From Neptuniibacter caesariensis (lineage in GTDB: Bacteria; Pseudomonadota; Gammaproteobacteria; Pseudomonadales; Balneatricaceae): DNA of 64,000 nucleotides. Where the stretch lies: positions 162,486 to 226,485 of the forward strand of contig NZ_CH724125.1 of NCBI RefSeq assembly GCF_000153345.1, written 5' to 3'. Both the position numbers and the translations under genes were made by a program. Under the pieces are notes generated by a model, which did no database searches, was not told the origin of the DNA, and saw nothing but the letters and a program-made list of their open reading frames with translations. How positions within the stretch are numbered: position 1 is the first letter of the stretch; every line of letters begins with the position of its first letter. Of the stretch, positions 23,634-33,333 are shown in pieces.

Positions 23634-24641
23634 TTACAGGCCTTTGGCGAGCAGTTGGTAACTATCTAGGCGGTCTTCATAGCTATGTGTCACAGTAACA
23701 GTACCTACTTCATCGCAAGAAAACGCTTTAGATAGTCCTTCAATCTCTTCCCAGCACTGCTCTGAGGTACCGACGGTGTATCCTGCCATGATGTGATCAA
23801 ACTCAGCCTGATAAGAGCTAGGGAATTCCCGATAGCGATCGACAACTTCAGAAGGTGTGAGGAATGCTTCCCTTAAACCGAGTTGAGCGGCAAGTTTGCG
23901 ATACACGGCTGTGCCGGCACGAAGTTTGGCTTCCTCTTCAGTCTCGGCGCAGATACAGGCGATGGCAAGCATTTTATTGGCCGGTTTCTCATGTCCTGCT
24001 CGCTGCCATTCTTCATCAAACTCTTTGAAAATGGATGGGTGACAATTATCAGGGTCAATAAAACGCGCAAGGGCAATGTTATAGCCAAGATGGCCGGCTA
24101 AACCTGCGCTACCACCGCTTGAACCTAGCATCCATAGCTCAGGCTGCGGTGTATTGTCAGGCAGAACTTTGATCTTATGGAATGGGTTATCGGTAGGAAT
24201 GTTTCCTTCAATAAATCCTTTGAGGTCAACTGCCTGGTGAGAATAAAGGTCACCATGGTTAGGTTGATTTGGAAATGCCAGCGCGTGTGAAGTAAGCCCG
24301 GTACCCCCTGGTGCTCTGCCAACGCCCAGGTCAATCCTGTTAGGATATAAGGTTGCCATCATTTTAAAGGCTTCAGCGACTTTAAGTGGACTGTAGTGAG
24401 ACAGCATAACGCCACCACTACCGACACGAATGTTCTCTGTCACGCTTGCTATGGAGGCTACGAGTATTTCCGGGCATGGGTTAGCAAAGTGCATGCTGTC
24501 ATGGTGTTCGGCCACCCAGTATCGATAAAAGCCCAGTTGATCGCAGGCTTTTGCTAGTTCTACGCTGAGGCGCGGAGCTTCGATGGCGGGATGTGAACCG
24601 TGTACGGGGGATTGATCGACTACAGACAGCTTCAGTTTCAT
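23634..24641 (-). CDS. LLM-class flavin-dependent oxidoreductase (luciferase-like)
   Basis: A 335-residue bacterial-luciferase-like protein of the single-component group (E. coli YhbW-like). Landmarks are LSVVDQSPV at the start, YWVAEHH near residue 44, IRVGSGGVMLSHYSPLKVAE, and LYPNRIDLGVGRAPG. These enzymes use reduced FMN to oxidise an organic substrate; the substrate is not evident. ATG 24641 has TGGAGG eight bases upstream and is preferred to the more upstream ATG at 24656. It is divergent from the mutarotase gene. Confidence 0.85.
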   Translation of the reverse strand: MKLKLSVVDQSPVHGSHPAIEAPRLSVELAKACDQLGFYRYWVAEHHDSMHFANPCPEILVASIASVTENIRVGSGGVMLSHYSPLKVAEAFKMMATLYPNRIDLGVGRAPGGTGLTSHALAFPNQPNHGDLYSHQAVDLKGFIEGNIPTDNPFHKIKVLPDNTPQPELWMLGSSGGSAGLAGHLGYNIALARFIDPDNCHPSIFKEFDEEWQRAGHEKPANKMLAIACICAETEEEAKLRAGTAVYRKLAAQLGLREAFLTPSEVVDRYREFPSSYQAEFDHIMAGYTVGTSEQCWEEIEGLSKAFSCDEVGTVTVTHSYEDRLDSYQLLAKGL

Positions 24642-24772
24642 TAATAGGGCCTCCAAAGATAGTTAATATATTAAATAAAATACTCATGTGGATCAACTCT
24701 AATAGGCTTTATCTGCACAGTACACAAAGCGTAGAATAGAAGGGTTGTTCTTCAGTGAGGTGTGATCAGGTA

Positions 24773-25702
24773 ATGGATTTAGGTGAAAGAATTCAATCTT
24801 TATATGCAAAGTATGGTTCACTTAAAGGCATCACTATTGAGTTACATAAACAGCTAATAGCCGTCTCTGTACGAAATGAAGCGGCTTCCGCGACTATCTT
24901 TCTGCAAGGTGCGCAACTCGCCGAGTATAAGCGAGCAGGTGAGCACCCTCTGATCTGGTTAAGTGATCAATGCGACTATCAGTCAGGTACGCCTTTGCGT
25001 GGGGGTATTCCTATTTGCTGGCCATGGTTTGGCGATCTGAGTAGAAACCCTAAGGCGGTTAAAAATCAGATTTGTGGCAGCGATCAGCCAGCGCATGGTT
25101 TTGTTCGTGATAGAGAGTGGGAGTTGATTGCTGTTGAGCTTCCCGATACGGAAACCACTCGTATCACTTTAAAGCTTGAAGTGGCGGCGGATGAGATTTG
25201 GAAATTTCCGGCTGCACTGAGAGTGATCATCACTGTTGGGACTGAATTAAGTCTGCAATTTCAGGTTACCAATCTAGGGGCTGAGCCATTTAGTTTCAGT
25301 CATGCGCTACATGCCTACTTTAATATCGGAGATATTGAGGGTGTGCGTGTTGAGGGGCTCGAGGGATACGATTATCTTGATACTCTCGATAACTGGACAC
25401 TTAAAAAGTCCAACTTCCCACTACAGATAAACGCTGAGGTTGATCGTGTTTATCCTGATGTAGCAAAAGAGCTCAGGATCACGGATCGTAAGCTCAATCG
25501 CACCATCAAGATCGAAGCAATGAATTTATCTGACCTGGTGGTGTGGAACCCCTGGATTGACAAGTCTAAACGCCTCAGCCATTTCGGGGAAACCGACTAC
25601 ACTCAGATGCTTTGTCTCGAATCTGCGCGGTTGCTGGATAATATTGTCTGCCTGACCGCAAATGAAACCTACAAATGCACTGTTCGTTACAGTTTTAACT
25701 AA
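24773..25702 (+). CDS. D-hexose-6-phosphate mutarotase (YeaD family)
   Basis: About 309 residues of the aldose-1-epimerase-like family. It has the YeaD landmarks FLQGAQLAEYKRAGEHPLIWLS, LRGGIPICWPWFG, PAHGFVRDREWEL, and a His in FSHALHAYFNIGDI, followed by VVWNPW and the catalytic Glu region near MLCLESAR. It interconverts the anomers of glucose-6-phosphate or similar sugars. ATG 24773 is a likelier start than GTG 24755 since it leaves a short N-terminus like that of the family. It converges on azlD. Confidence 0.9.
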   Translation: MDLGERIQSLYAKYGSLKGITIELHKQLIAVSVRNEAASATIFLQGAQLAEYKRAGEHPLIWLSDQCDYQSGTPLRGGIPICWPWFGDLSRNPKAVKNQICGSDQPAHGFVRDREWELIAVELPDTETTRITLKLEVAADEIWKFPAALRVIITVGTELSLQFQVTNLGAEPFSFSHALHAYFNIGDIEGVRVEGLEGYDYLDTLDNWTLKKSNFPLQINAEVDRVYPDVAKELRITDRKLNRTIKIEAMNLSDLVVWNPWIDKSKRLSHFGETDYTQMLCLESARLLDNIVCLTANETYKCTVRYSFN

Positions 25703-25709
25703 TGCTCGG

Positions 25710-26015
25710 TTAGTTAATTATAAGAAACAGAGTCATACTCAGAACCGCTGTTAGCAATGTGTTTTTGGTTAACAGCATTAACACTACTGCTGTCACTGCG
25801 CCAATAAGATAAGGGTTGGCTAGCTCAGTAATGAGAGCTCCTTCATGGGTAAATACCAGTGGTCCAATCACGGCAGAAAGTACCGCAGGCGCTGAATAAC
25901 TTAATACGCGCAGGGCTTCATCACTGAGTTTTAAGGGCAGCTTTGGTTCGAGAAATAGATATCTGCTGGTAAACACTACACCTGTCATGGCGATAATCAA
26001 AAGCCAGTAGTTCAT
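25710..26015 (-). CDS. azlD: AzlD-type branched-chain amino acid exporter small subunit
   Basis: A 101-residue membrane protein with three to four hydrophobic segments and the AzlD pattern (MNYWLLIIAMTGVVFTSRYLF, SYSAPAVLSAVIGPLVF). It is the small partner of AzlC in an exporter of branched-chain or other neutral amino acids. Its ATG overlaps the azlC stop by 4 bases (ATGA), which sets the start at 26015 and not at the longer upstream frame. Confidence 0.9.
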   Translation of the reverse strand: MNYWLLIIAMTGVVFTSRYLFLEPKLPLKLSDEALRVLSYSAPAVLSAVIGPLVFTHEGALITELANPYLIGAVTAVVLMLLTKNTLLTAVLSMTLFLIIN

Positions 26016-26695
26016 TTTCTTCTCCTTAACTGATAGGTGTAATACCCGGTCGTCATACCTGCCGCGATAGAGATAAGTAGCCCCATTTGGTATCCCTGCA
26101 CTGTGCAATAAATAGAAACGACAGTTGATACCAAGACACAAGCTAAAACAGAGCTGCTTTTAACCATCGGAACCACGATGGCAATGAAGGTTGCTACTAC
26201 CGCAAAATCTAATCCCATCTGAGAAAGGTCTGGAATAAAAGCACCAGCAACAATTCCGCACAAGGTTGCAAGGTTCCAGGCAAGATAAAAACTAAACCCT
26301 CCGCCTAACGCATACCAGCGATTAAAACTCAGGTCTTCGCGCTGAGCATTAACAAACAGCTCGTCGGTTAGCAGAAAGCCAAGTGAGCTGCGCCAGCGGA
26401 AAGGGAGATCTTTGATATCGTTTCTCATTGCCATGCTGTATAGAAGGTGGCGACTCGTAATTAGAAGCGTGGTAATTAAGATGCTGGCAAAGCCGGCACC
26501 TGATTCGAGCATGCCTATCGCTACGAGTTGTGACGTGCCTGCAAATACCGTGAGAGATAAGGCTTGTGTCTCAATACCAGTAAGGCCAGATTCAATACCA
26601 TAGGCGCCTACCAATATGCCCCAGGGGATAACGGCAACGATTAATGGGATCATATCCACCGTACCGCGGATGATTTCAGTTCTTGGTGTAATCAT
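26012..26695 (-). CDS. azlC: AzlC-type branched-chain amino acid exporter large subunit
   Basis: A 227-residue membrane protein with about five to seven segments and AzlC landmarks: PLIVAVIPWGILVGAYGIESGL, FAGTSQLVAIGML, and LLTDELFVNAQRED. With AzlD it forms an amino acid exporter in the inner membrane. It follows an AraC-type regulator gene by 70 bases on the same strand; this regulator-azlC-azlD order is common and suggests that the regulator controls export. Confidence 0.9.
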   Translation of the reverse strand: MITPRTEIIRGTVDMIPLIVAVIPWGILVGAYGIESGLTGIETQALSLTVFAGTSQLVAIGMLESGAGFASILITTLLITSRHLLYSMAMRNDIKDLPFRWRSSLGFLLTDELFVNAQREDLSFNRWYALGGGFSFYLAWNLATLCGIVAGAFIPDLSQMGLDFAVVATFIAIVVPMVKSSSVLACVLVSTVVSIYCTVQGYQMGLLISIAAGMTTGYYTYQLRRRK

Positions 26696-26765
26696 TGATT
26701 CAATTACTCAGAAGAAAAAGGCAGCTTATCGGATAACGCGCTGATGAGTATTGTACGAACTTGTA

Positions 26766-27596
26766 CTAGCTACGAAGTTGTTTAGCAAACTGGCCAGGGG
26801 TGATGCCCAAGGTACGCTTAAAGTGTCTGTTGAAGTGGCTTTGATCATGAAATCCGGCTTTCAATGCTGCATCAAGCAAGCTATAGCCTTGTGAAATCAG
26901 CCTTTTCCCAAGCCTGATGCGCGTTTGTATCTGAAACGCATGGGGAGGCAGCCCATAGAGTTTTTTAAACTGTTTAACCAAATGGTACGGGCTTACACCC
27001 GATAAATTAGCTAAGTCATCAAGCGATATATCAGCTTCAGGATGTTCGGCGAGGAAAGATCTTACCAATTCAATGTTATGTTTCGTATTAGCTGATTCAG
27101 CGATATCGCGGTGCTCTTTACCGTGACGTTGCATTAGCTTTAATAGCGCGCTGTATAACAACGTTTCGCGGAGTAGGCGGTTGTCGGATTGATGCAATTG
27201 ATCAAGCGCTAATCTTAACAGTTGAGCCATTTCAGGATCATGGACAACAGGTTCATTAAAGTAAATTGAGCCTGTATCACTTAGTCCAGCATCGGCACGT
27301 ACTTGCTGAAGTTGCTGAGGTAGCGGGTAGATCGCTCTGTATGACCAGCCGCCTTCTGCTGCAGAATGGCCATCGTGGACCTCGTCGTGATTAACGAGAA
27401 TGATGCTATCCCTTGGGGCGACATGGTTAGATCCATTTCTCAAAAATCTTTGAGCACCGGTATCGATAACACCCACGGTATATCCCTCGTGCGTATGACG
27501 AGAGAAGTTCTGTTGATGATAGGTTGCTTGTAGTGTTTCAAGTCCGCCTAGCTCATCAACAGTTTGGTAGTGTGCTATTTCCTGTGGTTTGGCCAT
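26766..27596 (-). CDS. AraC-family transcriptional regulator (azlCD-linked)
   Basis: A 276-residue regulator. Residues 10-160 are a cupin-type AraC ligand-binding domain (HTHEGYTVGVIDTGAQRF). The C-terminal 100 residues hold two helix-turn-helix motifs: SLDDLANLSGVSPYHLVKQFKK and DAALKAGFHDQSHFNRHFKR, followed by the GITPGQFAKQ end. It probably responds to an amino acid and controls the azlCD genes that follow. The ligand is not known. Confidence 0.9.
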   Translation of the reverse strand: MAKPQEIAHYQTVDELGGLETLQATYHQQNFSRHTHEGYTVGVIDTGAQRFLRNGSNHVAPRDSIILVNHDEVHDGHSAAEGGWSYRAIYPLPQQLQQVRADAGLSDTGSIYFNEPVVHDPEMAQLLRLALDQLHQSDNRLLRETLLYSALLKLMQRHGKEHRDIAESANTKHNIELVRSFLAEHPEADISLDDLANLSGVSPYHLVKQFKKLYGLPPHAFQIQTRIRLGKRLISQGYSLLDAALKAGFHDQSHFNRHFKRTLGITPGQFAKQLRS

Positions 27597-27670
27597 AATT
27601 AGAGTTTAACCTAATAACGGCAGTAATTTTTGTACAAAATTGTCATCAGCTGTTTTGCTTACTGATCGCT

Positions 27671-29572
27671 TTATGCGGAAAGGTAGGGAAGGACATCTTT
27701 GGGCGCAAGTGGTTTACTGATCAGGTAGCCTTGGCCGTAGTCGCAGAAATAGTTGGTCAGAATCTTAGCCGCTTCTTCACATTCAATTCCTTCAGCCACA
27801 ACTTTCATTCCAAGATCATGGCCAATCGCGATAATGTTGTTGACCAGGGCGCTACTGGTAGGGTTTGAAACAATATCGTGAATAAAGCTTCTGTCAATCT
27901 TGAGTGTTTGAACATGCATCTGCTGAAGATGGCTAAGAGATGACAGTCCGGTACCGAAATCGTCTAAAGCTATGCTGACATCTTCCTCGATAAGTTTGCC
28001 AAGCATTTTGTCGGCTTCTTTGATGCTTTGCATGGTGGTGTCTTCGGTAACCTCAATGCCAAGCGATCCTTTGGCTAAGCCATTTTTGCTAAGTGCATCA
28101 TTTATAGTCCCGGAGAGATCCATGCGGTACATTGAAGGAGAAATGTTGACCGAAATTGAAAGACTATCAAAGCCTTTTGCTCGCCATTCTGATAGCTGTC
28201 TACAGCTTTCATCAATAACCCAGCAGCCTAGCTGATGAGCAAGCCCGTATTGTTCTGCAACTTCAATAACTTCCAGTGGTGAGAGATTCCCATAAATAGG
28301 GTGCTTCCACCGTAATAAGGCTTCAAAGTAATCGACACTCTGACTTTGGAGGTTAAGAATGGGTTGGTAAGCCAGGGTAAGCTCATTGTCTTCTAAAGCT
28401 GTTCGTAAATCCCTTTGAAGCTGCTGGCGCCGATTTATTTCAGCGTCCATCTGGAAATCAAAGAGTACTTGTTTGGAGGTTGGTGCTGCTTCTTTAGCTT
28501 TATACATCGCAATATCAGCGTGTGTGAGCAATCGGCTAGCGTCCTCGCCGTGATCAGGATAAACAACACTACCAACACTGCCACCAATAAAGCAGGAGTG
28601 ATTATCGACATAGAACTCAGATTCTAAAGAATTAATAATCTTTTTAGATACCTGATCTAAATCGTACTGACTTCTGTAACTCTGATGGAGAATTGCAAAT
28701 TCATCGCCGCCTAAACGGCACGTGATGCAGCCATGTTGGGAATCTACCTCGTTGATTAAGCGTTGAGACACCGCTTGTAATAATACATCCCCGGCCTGAT
28801 GCCCCAATGTGTCATTAACATCTTTAAAGCCGTTAAGATCGATAAGGTGTAGGGCAAAAGGTTCGCTTTGCCTACAAAGCTTGGTTAACTTATTACGAAG
28901 GTAGGCTCTATTGGGCATCGAAGTCAGGCTGTCATGCTCAGCTTGAAATCGATTAATTTTGCTTTCTCGGACAATGATTAAAAGCAGAATGCAGCCGCTT
29001 GTGATCAGGCCAAGCATAAGCCATATCAGTTGCTTCTGAAGTTCCGCTACACGTTTGTCCCCCCGGTTATAGAAATCGTTGTTAAAGTGATAGTTTTCCA
29101 GGGCAAGCTTATCAATAGCGGTAATATGGGGCTTCAGGATCTCCTGAATTGAGTCGGTCACAATGGGGGTTGTTTTTAAATCACCAAAAACGGTGCTTTC
29201 CAAAGCCTGCAAGTCTTTAAATGAACTGGCTATTAGTTTCTTTGCGCCGTCTATTTTGTCTAGCTGAATAGCATCTTCCCCCTTTAGAAGGACAGGATAG
29301 CGGCTCCATAAAATATCATAGCGCTCTGTGACTTGTTCATAGGCCTCGGGTTCATTCTTGTAGATAGAAAGCGAATCATAGAACCTTCGCATTTCTGTCT
29401 TAAGTTGAAACAGGGACCATACGCTTGTCCCATAGCGGTCATCTAAAATGGTAATTGATTGCTTAAGTTGCACGAGACTAATCAGTGCACTGATAAAAAA
29501 AATCAGGACAATCGGGATTAGCCAGAAGCTCTTGTAACGGGTTGCAACTTTAAGCAAAGAGCGCTGAATCAT
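27671..29572 (-). CDS. Membrane GGDEF-EAL protein paired with a periplasmic molybdopterin-fold protein
   Basis: A 633-residue inner-membrane c-di-GMP protein. A membrane helix at about 16-37, a periplasmic helical region (38-180) and a second helix at 181-202 precede a GGDEF domain with intact GGDEF near 287 and an EAL domain with intact EAL near 415 and DDFGTGLSSLSHL. It can make or degrade c-di-GMP. Its ATG overlaps the stop of the upstream gene by one base, so the periplasmic protein encoded there is probably the input partner of its periplasmic domain. The periplasmic region matches no named sensor I recognise. Confidence 0.9.
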   Translation of the reverse strand: MIQRSLLKVATRYKSFWLIPIVLIFFISALISLVQLKQSITILDDRYGTSVWSLFQLKTEMRRFYDSLSIYKNEPEAYEQVTERYDILWSRYPVLLKGEDAIQLDKIDGAKKLIASSFKDLQALESTVFGDLKTTPIVTDSIQEILKPHITAIDKLALENYHFNNDFYNRGDKRVAELQKQLIWLMLGLITSGCILLLIIVRESKINRFQAEHDSLTSMPNRAYLRNKLTKLCRQSEPFALHLIDLNGFKDVNDTLGHQAGDVLLQAVSQRLINEVDSQHGCITCRLGGDEFAILHQSYRSQYDLDQVSKKIINSLESEFYVDNHSCFIGGSVGSVVYPDHGEDASRLLTHADIAMYKAKEAAPTSKQVLFDFQMDAEINRRQQLQRDLRTALEDNELTLAYQPILNLQSQSVDYFEALLRWKHPIYGNLSPLEVIEVAEQYGLAHQLGCWVIDESCRQLSEWRAKGFDSLSISVNISPSMYRMDLSGTINDALSKNGLAKGSLGIEVTEDTTMQSIKEADKMLGKLIEEDVSIALDDFGTGLSSLSHLQQMHVQTLKIDRSFIHDIVSNPTSSALVNNIIAIGHDLGMKVVAEGIECEEAAKILTNYFCDYGQGYLISKPLAPKDVLPYLSA

Positions 29573-30069
29573 TATTTGATCTCAATATGGCGTAACTGCC
29601 AGATCATGTTGCCTGTGTTTGATTCAGATTTAAGTTCAGGGAATTTGTCGTGAGGAAGCAATAACCAAAGTGGACCTTTATCCCGAACTGACATCTGTTT
29701 CCCATCATCTCGCCAGGCCAGAATCGGTTGGTATTTCTCTACATAAGCTCGATCTATCTCAATAGTGTAGTCGTTTAGTGCCGTTAGTCTAAGTTTGTCA
29801 CCTTTGGCGCCCACTTTTTGAAGAATAGAGGTGAGTAATGGGCCGTGATACTCATGCACTCGTTCAGACCATCGGGTATGTAAATTGAAGGTTGCGCTTT
29901 TTAGCTGTTTCAGTGACTTAAGGTCAAAATTTGCCGATTCACCATCTTGTGTATTAGTGATCTTTCCTGTGACTGTCAGGATGACTTTGCCGCTAGGCAG
30001 CGGGAGGTCAGCGGCATGGCAGATTGTTGCTAGAGAAAGGGCGGTTAGCAGCACAGTGATAAGCTTCAT
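29572..30069 (-). CDS. Secreted molybdopterin-binding-fold (SUOX-like) protein
   Basis: A 165-residue protein with a signal peptide (MKLITVLLTALSLATICHA) and a single domain of the oxidoreductase molybdopterin-binding fold: LTVTGKITN, FDLKSLKQL, then YHGPLLTSILQKVGAKGD, LTALNDYTIEIDRAY, and GPLWLLLPHD. The Cys that ligates molybdenum in sulfite-oxidase-type enzymes is not visible in the expected region, so it may bind a ligand without being an enzyme. ATG 30069 is preferred to 30078 for the signal peptide. It is coupled to the GGDEF-EAL gene by a one-base overlap and is likely its periplasmic sensor. Confidence 0.8.
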   Translation of the reverse strand: MKLITVLLTALSLATICHAADLPLPSGKVILTVTGKITNTQDGESANFDLKSLKQLKSATFNLHTRWSERVHEYHGPLLTSILQKVGAKGDKLRLTALNDYTIEIDRAYVEKYQPILAWRDDGKQMSVRDKGPLWLLLPHDKFPELKSESNTGNMIWQLRHIEIK

Positions 30070-30205
30070 AATTAACACTCATCTTGTTTTAATTATTCTT
30101 GAGCGTTTATTAATAGCAGACTTGAAGTGCTTGTTCTAGCTGTATTTGGTAATATTATAATACTTTGTGCTTATAACTTAGTTTGTTTGAATTTGTTCGG
30201 TAAAT

Positions 30206-30236
30206 AAAAAAGCCACCCAGAGGGTGGCTTTTCAAT
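30206..30236. terminator. Rho-independent terminator after modF
   Basis: AAGCCACCC (30210-30218), a 3-base loop and GGGTGGCTT (30222-30230) are flanked by A-runs on the left and T's on the right. On the - strand the stem ends in a T-run just after the modF stop codon. Confidence 0.9.
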
Positions 30237-30248
30237 CTGTAGGATTTA

Positions 30249-31688
30249 TCAGGCAAGCTTTTCAAGTTGCTTAAACTGCTTAATTCCGCTTATCTGATCC
30301 TCGGCGTGATGGTTCACGTAGATCACGGTAGTGTCACTGCTATTACAAATCTTTTCGATCAGCGCCAATACCAGTTGGCGATTGATATCATCCAGGCCCA
30401 GACAAGGTTCATCCAAAATGAGCAGAGTAGGGTGTTTAACCATAGCGCGAGCGATTAAGAGTAATCGCTGGTCACCAAACGACAGCTGGTTATATGGCTG
30501 GTCTGCACGATCTTCCATTCCCAGCAGTTTTAGCCACTGATCAGCAACTTTCTTCTGACGATCGCTGCTTTTGGTATACATGCCGATACTGTCATGGAAG
30601 CCCGAGATAATAACGTTACGAACGCTAATCGATACGCGATATTCCCACTGTAGGGCTGTCGAAACATAACCAATATATTGTTTGATCTGCCAGATAGTCT
30701 CGCCGTTACCGCGTTGCATGCCAAAGACAAAGATATCGTTGGTGTAGCATTGAGGATGGTCACCGGTGATTAGATTAAGCAGGCAGGTTTTACCACTACC
30801 ATTAGGCCCGCTTAGCTGCCAATGTTGGCGAGGTTCAATAACCCAGCTTTCACCATCCAGTACTTTGCTATCGCCATAGGCAACTTTGATGTCCGTTAGT
30901 TTAACCAGGGGGTCTTCAGGATTAAGGGCGGGTGGCCGATCTGAATCGTCTGTTTCGGGTACTTCAAGATTAGTCGTTTTAAGGTGTAGAAGCTGATAAA
31001 GGTCGTTATAAGCTTGCTCATCCTTTATATCGACGGTGTGGTGCAACTGGCCTTTATCGGTATAAGCGACATGGGTGATAAAGTCTGGCATTTCATCGAA
31101 GCGGTTAAGCACCAGTACCATAGGTACGGTATCGATCTGGCTTTGCAATAGCTCATTCAGCATGGTCATAGAATCAACATCCAGACCATCAAATGGTTCA
31201 TCCAGTATCACCAACCCTGGCTTGTTTACCAGTGCGCGAATCAGCATGATCTTGCGTGTCTCGCCGGTAGATAGCTTACGGAAGCTACGCTCAAGCATAG
31301 ATTCGAGTTTGAATTTTTTAATCAACTCTTCAAGTAGATCAGCATCAAAGTCTGGGTTATCAGCTTTGCCTTCCTCGAGGATCTCGCGAACCGGGGTGCC
31401 TTCAGAGATAACGTCCATGATATCGGTATCGTCTTTCTTCAGCTCCCGATCGATCAACTCCGCCTGAGCCTCAAAAGAAACCAACTCAACCCGTTCAGGT
31501 AAACCTGAGATGCTTCCACTGAGTTTCTCACCTGCACCGGCAAGGATAGCGGAGAGGGCCGATTTACCTGAACCATTGGTGCCAGTAATCACCCAGTGCT
31601 GGTTAGGTTCGATAATCCAGTTGATGTCGCGCAGGGTGAAGGATTCACCAAATTCAGCAGTGTAATTTTCGATAACGATATTGTTCAT
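30249..31688 (-). CDS. modF: ModF-like double ABC ATPase
   Basis: A 479-residue protein with two ABC ATPase cassettes and no membrane segment. Cassette 1 has Walker A TGTNGSGKS near residue 36, signature LSTGETRK and Walker B LVILDEPFDGLD. Cassette 2 has SGPNGSGKT near 295, LSFGDQRLLLIARA and LLILDEPCLGLD. Length and architecture match ModF/PhrA of E. coli (490 residues), associated with the molybdate locus but of unclear function. No modABC genes are in the window, but the downstream gene encodes a molybdopterin-fold protein. Confidence 0.85.
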   Translation of the reverse strand: MNNIVIENYTAEFGESFTLRDINWIIEPNQHWVITGTNGSGKSALSAILAGAGEKLSGSISGLPERVELVSFEAQAELIDRELKKDDTDIMDVISEGTPVREILEEGKADNPDFDADLLEELIKKFKLESMLERSFRKLSTGETRKIMLIRALVNKPGLVILDEPFDGLDVDSMTMLNELLQSQIDTVPMVLVLNRFDEMPDFITHVAYTDKGQLHHTVDIKDEQAYNDLYQLLHLKTTNLEVPETDDSDRPPALNPEDPLVKLTDIKVAYGDSKVLDGESWVIEPRQHWQLSGPNGSGKTCLLNLITGDHPQCYTNDIFVFGMQRGNGETIWQIKQYIGYVSTALQWEYRVSISVRNVIISGFHDSIGMYTKSSDRQKKVADQWLKLLGMEDRADQPYNQLSFGDQRLLLIARAMVKHPTLLILDEPCLGLDDINRQLVLALIEKICNSSDTTVIYVNHHAEDQISGIKQFKQLEKLA

Positions 31689-31792
31689 GAATGCAAAGTC
31701 ATCTTTGATGCTAGTAGGAGGGCAGTGCCTTCCCTATATTGAACTATGTTCATCGCTCACAGGGTGAGCTCAGACAATCTAATTCAGGGCAA

Positions 31793-31827
31793 AAAAAAGC
31801 CAGAGCATACAGGCCCTGGCTTTTTTT
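31793..31827 (-). terminator. Rho-independent terminator after ilvC
   Basis: GCCAG (31799-31803) pairs with CTGGC (31816-31820), extended by an A-run on the left and a T-run on the right. On the - strand it gives a stem with a T-run, 31 bases past the ilvC stop codon. Confidence 0.85.
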
Positions 31828-31857
31828 AGCCTAAGAAAATCTATAACTAATAATAAC

Positions 31858-33333
31858 TTATACGATCTTCTTCATGTCAGCCATGTGAGCACGTAGCTCT
31901 GCACCTACTGCTTCTACAGGGTGCGCGCGTAGTGCAGCATTAACTTCGATCAAGCGAGCGTTGTCTACGCCATTGTCGGCCAGGTCCAGACCTTTACCGA
32001 TAACATCAGTGTCGATGTTTTTCATGAAGTCGCCTAGCAATGGCAGACAAGCGTGGTTGTACAGGTAGCAGCCGTACTCAGCAGTATCAGAGATAGTTGC
32101 GTTCATTTCGTACAGCTTCTTACGTGCGATTGTGTTGGCAATCAGCGGAGTTTCGTGCAGAGACTCATAGTAAGCAGATTCAGCGATGATGCCAGCAGCC
32201 GTCATTGTTTCGAATGCCAGCTCAACACCCGCTTTAACCATAGCAACCATCAGGATGCCGTTGTCGAAGAATTCCTGCTCAGAGATCTCTACATCACCTG
32301 CTGGAGTCTTCTCGAAGTTAGTCTCAGCAGTTTCTGCACGCCAGCCCAGTAGGTTTTTGTCATCATTAGCCCAGTCTTCCATCATCACGCGAGAGAAAGT
32401 ACCGTTGATGATGTCGTCCTGGTGCTTGTTGTACAGCGGACGCATGATCACTTTCAGCTCTTCAGACAGATCGAATGCTTTGATCTTAGCTGGGTTAGAA
32501 AGACGGTCCAGCATGTTAGTTACGCCGCCGTATTTCAGTGCTTCAGTGATAGTTTCCCAGCCGTACTGGATCAGTTTAGATGCGTAACCTGCGTCGATGC
32601 CTTTCTCAACCATCTTGTCGAAGCACAGGATAGAGCCAGTCTGCAGCATGCCGCACAGGATAGTCTGCTCGCCCATCAGGTCAGACTTAACTTCAGCGAT
32701 GAAAGAAGACATAAGAACGCCTGCTTTGTGGCCGCCAGTACCTACAGCGTATGCCTTAGCCAGTGCCAGACCTTCGCCTTTAGGATCGTTGTCTTCGTGA
32801 ACTGCGATCAGTGTTGGTACACCGAAGCCACGAACGTATTCAGCACGTACTTCAGAACCTGGGCACTTAGGTGCAACCATGATTACAGTGATGTCGTCAC
32901 GGATCTGCATGCCTTCTTCAACGATGTTGAAACCGTGAGAGTAAGACAGGCAAGAGCCTTCTTTCATTAGTGGCATAACAGCGTTTACAACAGAAGTGTG
33001 CTGCTTGTCTGGAGTCAGGTTCAGTACAACGTCAGCTGTTGGGATCAGCTCTTCGTATGTACCAACAACGAAACCGTTTTCAGTTGCGTTCTTCCAAGAC
33101 TGACGCTTTTCAGCAATTGCAGCTTCACGCAGAGCGTAAGAAACGTCCAGACCACTGTCACGCAGGTTCAGACCCTGGTTAAGGCCCTGAGCACCACAAC
33201 CGATAACGACCATTTTTTTGCCTTTCAGAGCTTCAACGCCTTCGCTGAACTCATCCATAGACATAAAACGACATTTAGCCAGCTGTTCCAGCTGTTCACG
33301 CAGTGGCAGCGTGTTGAAATAGTTGTTAGACAT
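31858..33333 (-). CDS. ilvC: Ketol-acid reductoisomerase, class II
   Basis: A 491-residue class II (E. coli-type, long) ketol-acid reductoisomerase. The NADPH-binding motif is [20 protein letters not shown] near residue 41, followed by [11 protein letters not shown], the substrate and Mg2+ region [16 protein letters not shown] and [16 protein letters not shown], and duplicated C-terminal helical domains with [22 protein letters not shown]. It converts acetolactate or acetohydroxybutyrate in valine/isoleucine synthesis. It stands alone with its own terminator. A TTGC-N7-GCAA dyad upstream resembles a LysR-family (IlvY-type) operator, but no ilvY gene is adjacent. Confidence 0.97.
   Translation of the reverse strand: MSNNYFNTLPLREQLEQLAKCRFMSMDEFSEGVEALKGKKMVVIGCGAQGLNQGLNLRDSGLDVSYALREAAIAEKRQSWKNATENGFVVGTYEELIPTADVVLNLTPDKQHTSVVNAVMPLMKEGSCLSYSHGFNIVEEGMQIRDDITVIMVAPKCPGSEVRAEYVRGFGVPTLIAVHEDNDPKGEGLALAKAYAVGTGGHKAGVLMSSFIAEVKSDLMGEQTILCGMLQTGSILCFDKMVEKGIDAGYASKLIQYGWETITEALKYGGVTNMLDRLSNPAKIKAFDLSEELKVIMRPLYNKHQDDIINGTFSRVMMEDWANDDKNLLGWRAETAETNFEKTPAGDVEISEQEFFDNGILMVAMVKAGVELAFETMTAAGIIAESAYYESLHETPLIANTIARKKLYEMNATISDTAEYGCYLYNHACLPLLGDFMKNIDTDVIGKGLDLADNGVDNARLIEVNAALRAHPVEAVGAELRAHMADMKKIV

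Noticed and set aside
32186..32970. Long frames on + antisense to ilvC
   Set aside because: Strong codon bias in ilvC keeps the opposite frames open; the translations show no protein features.
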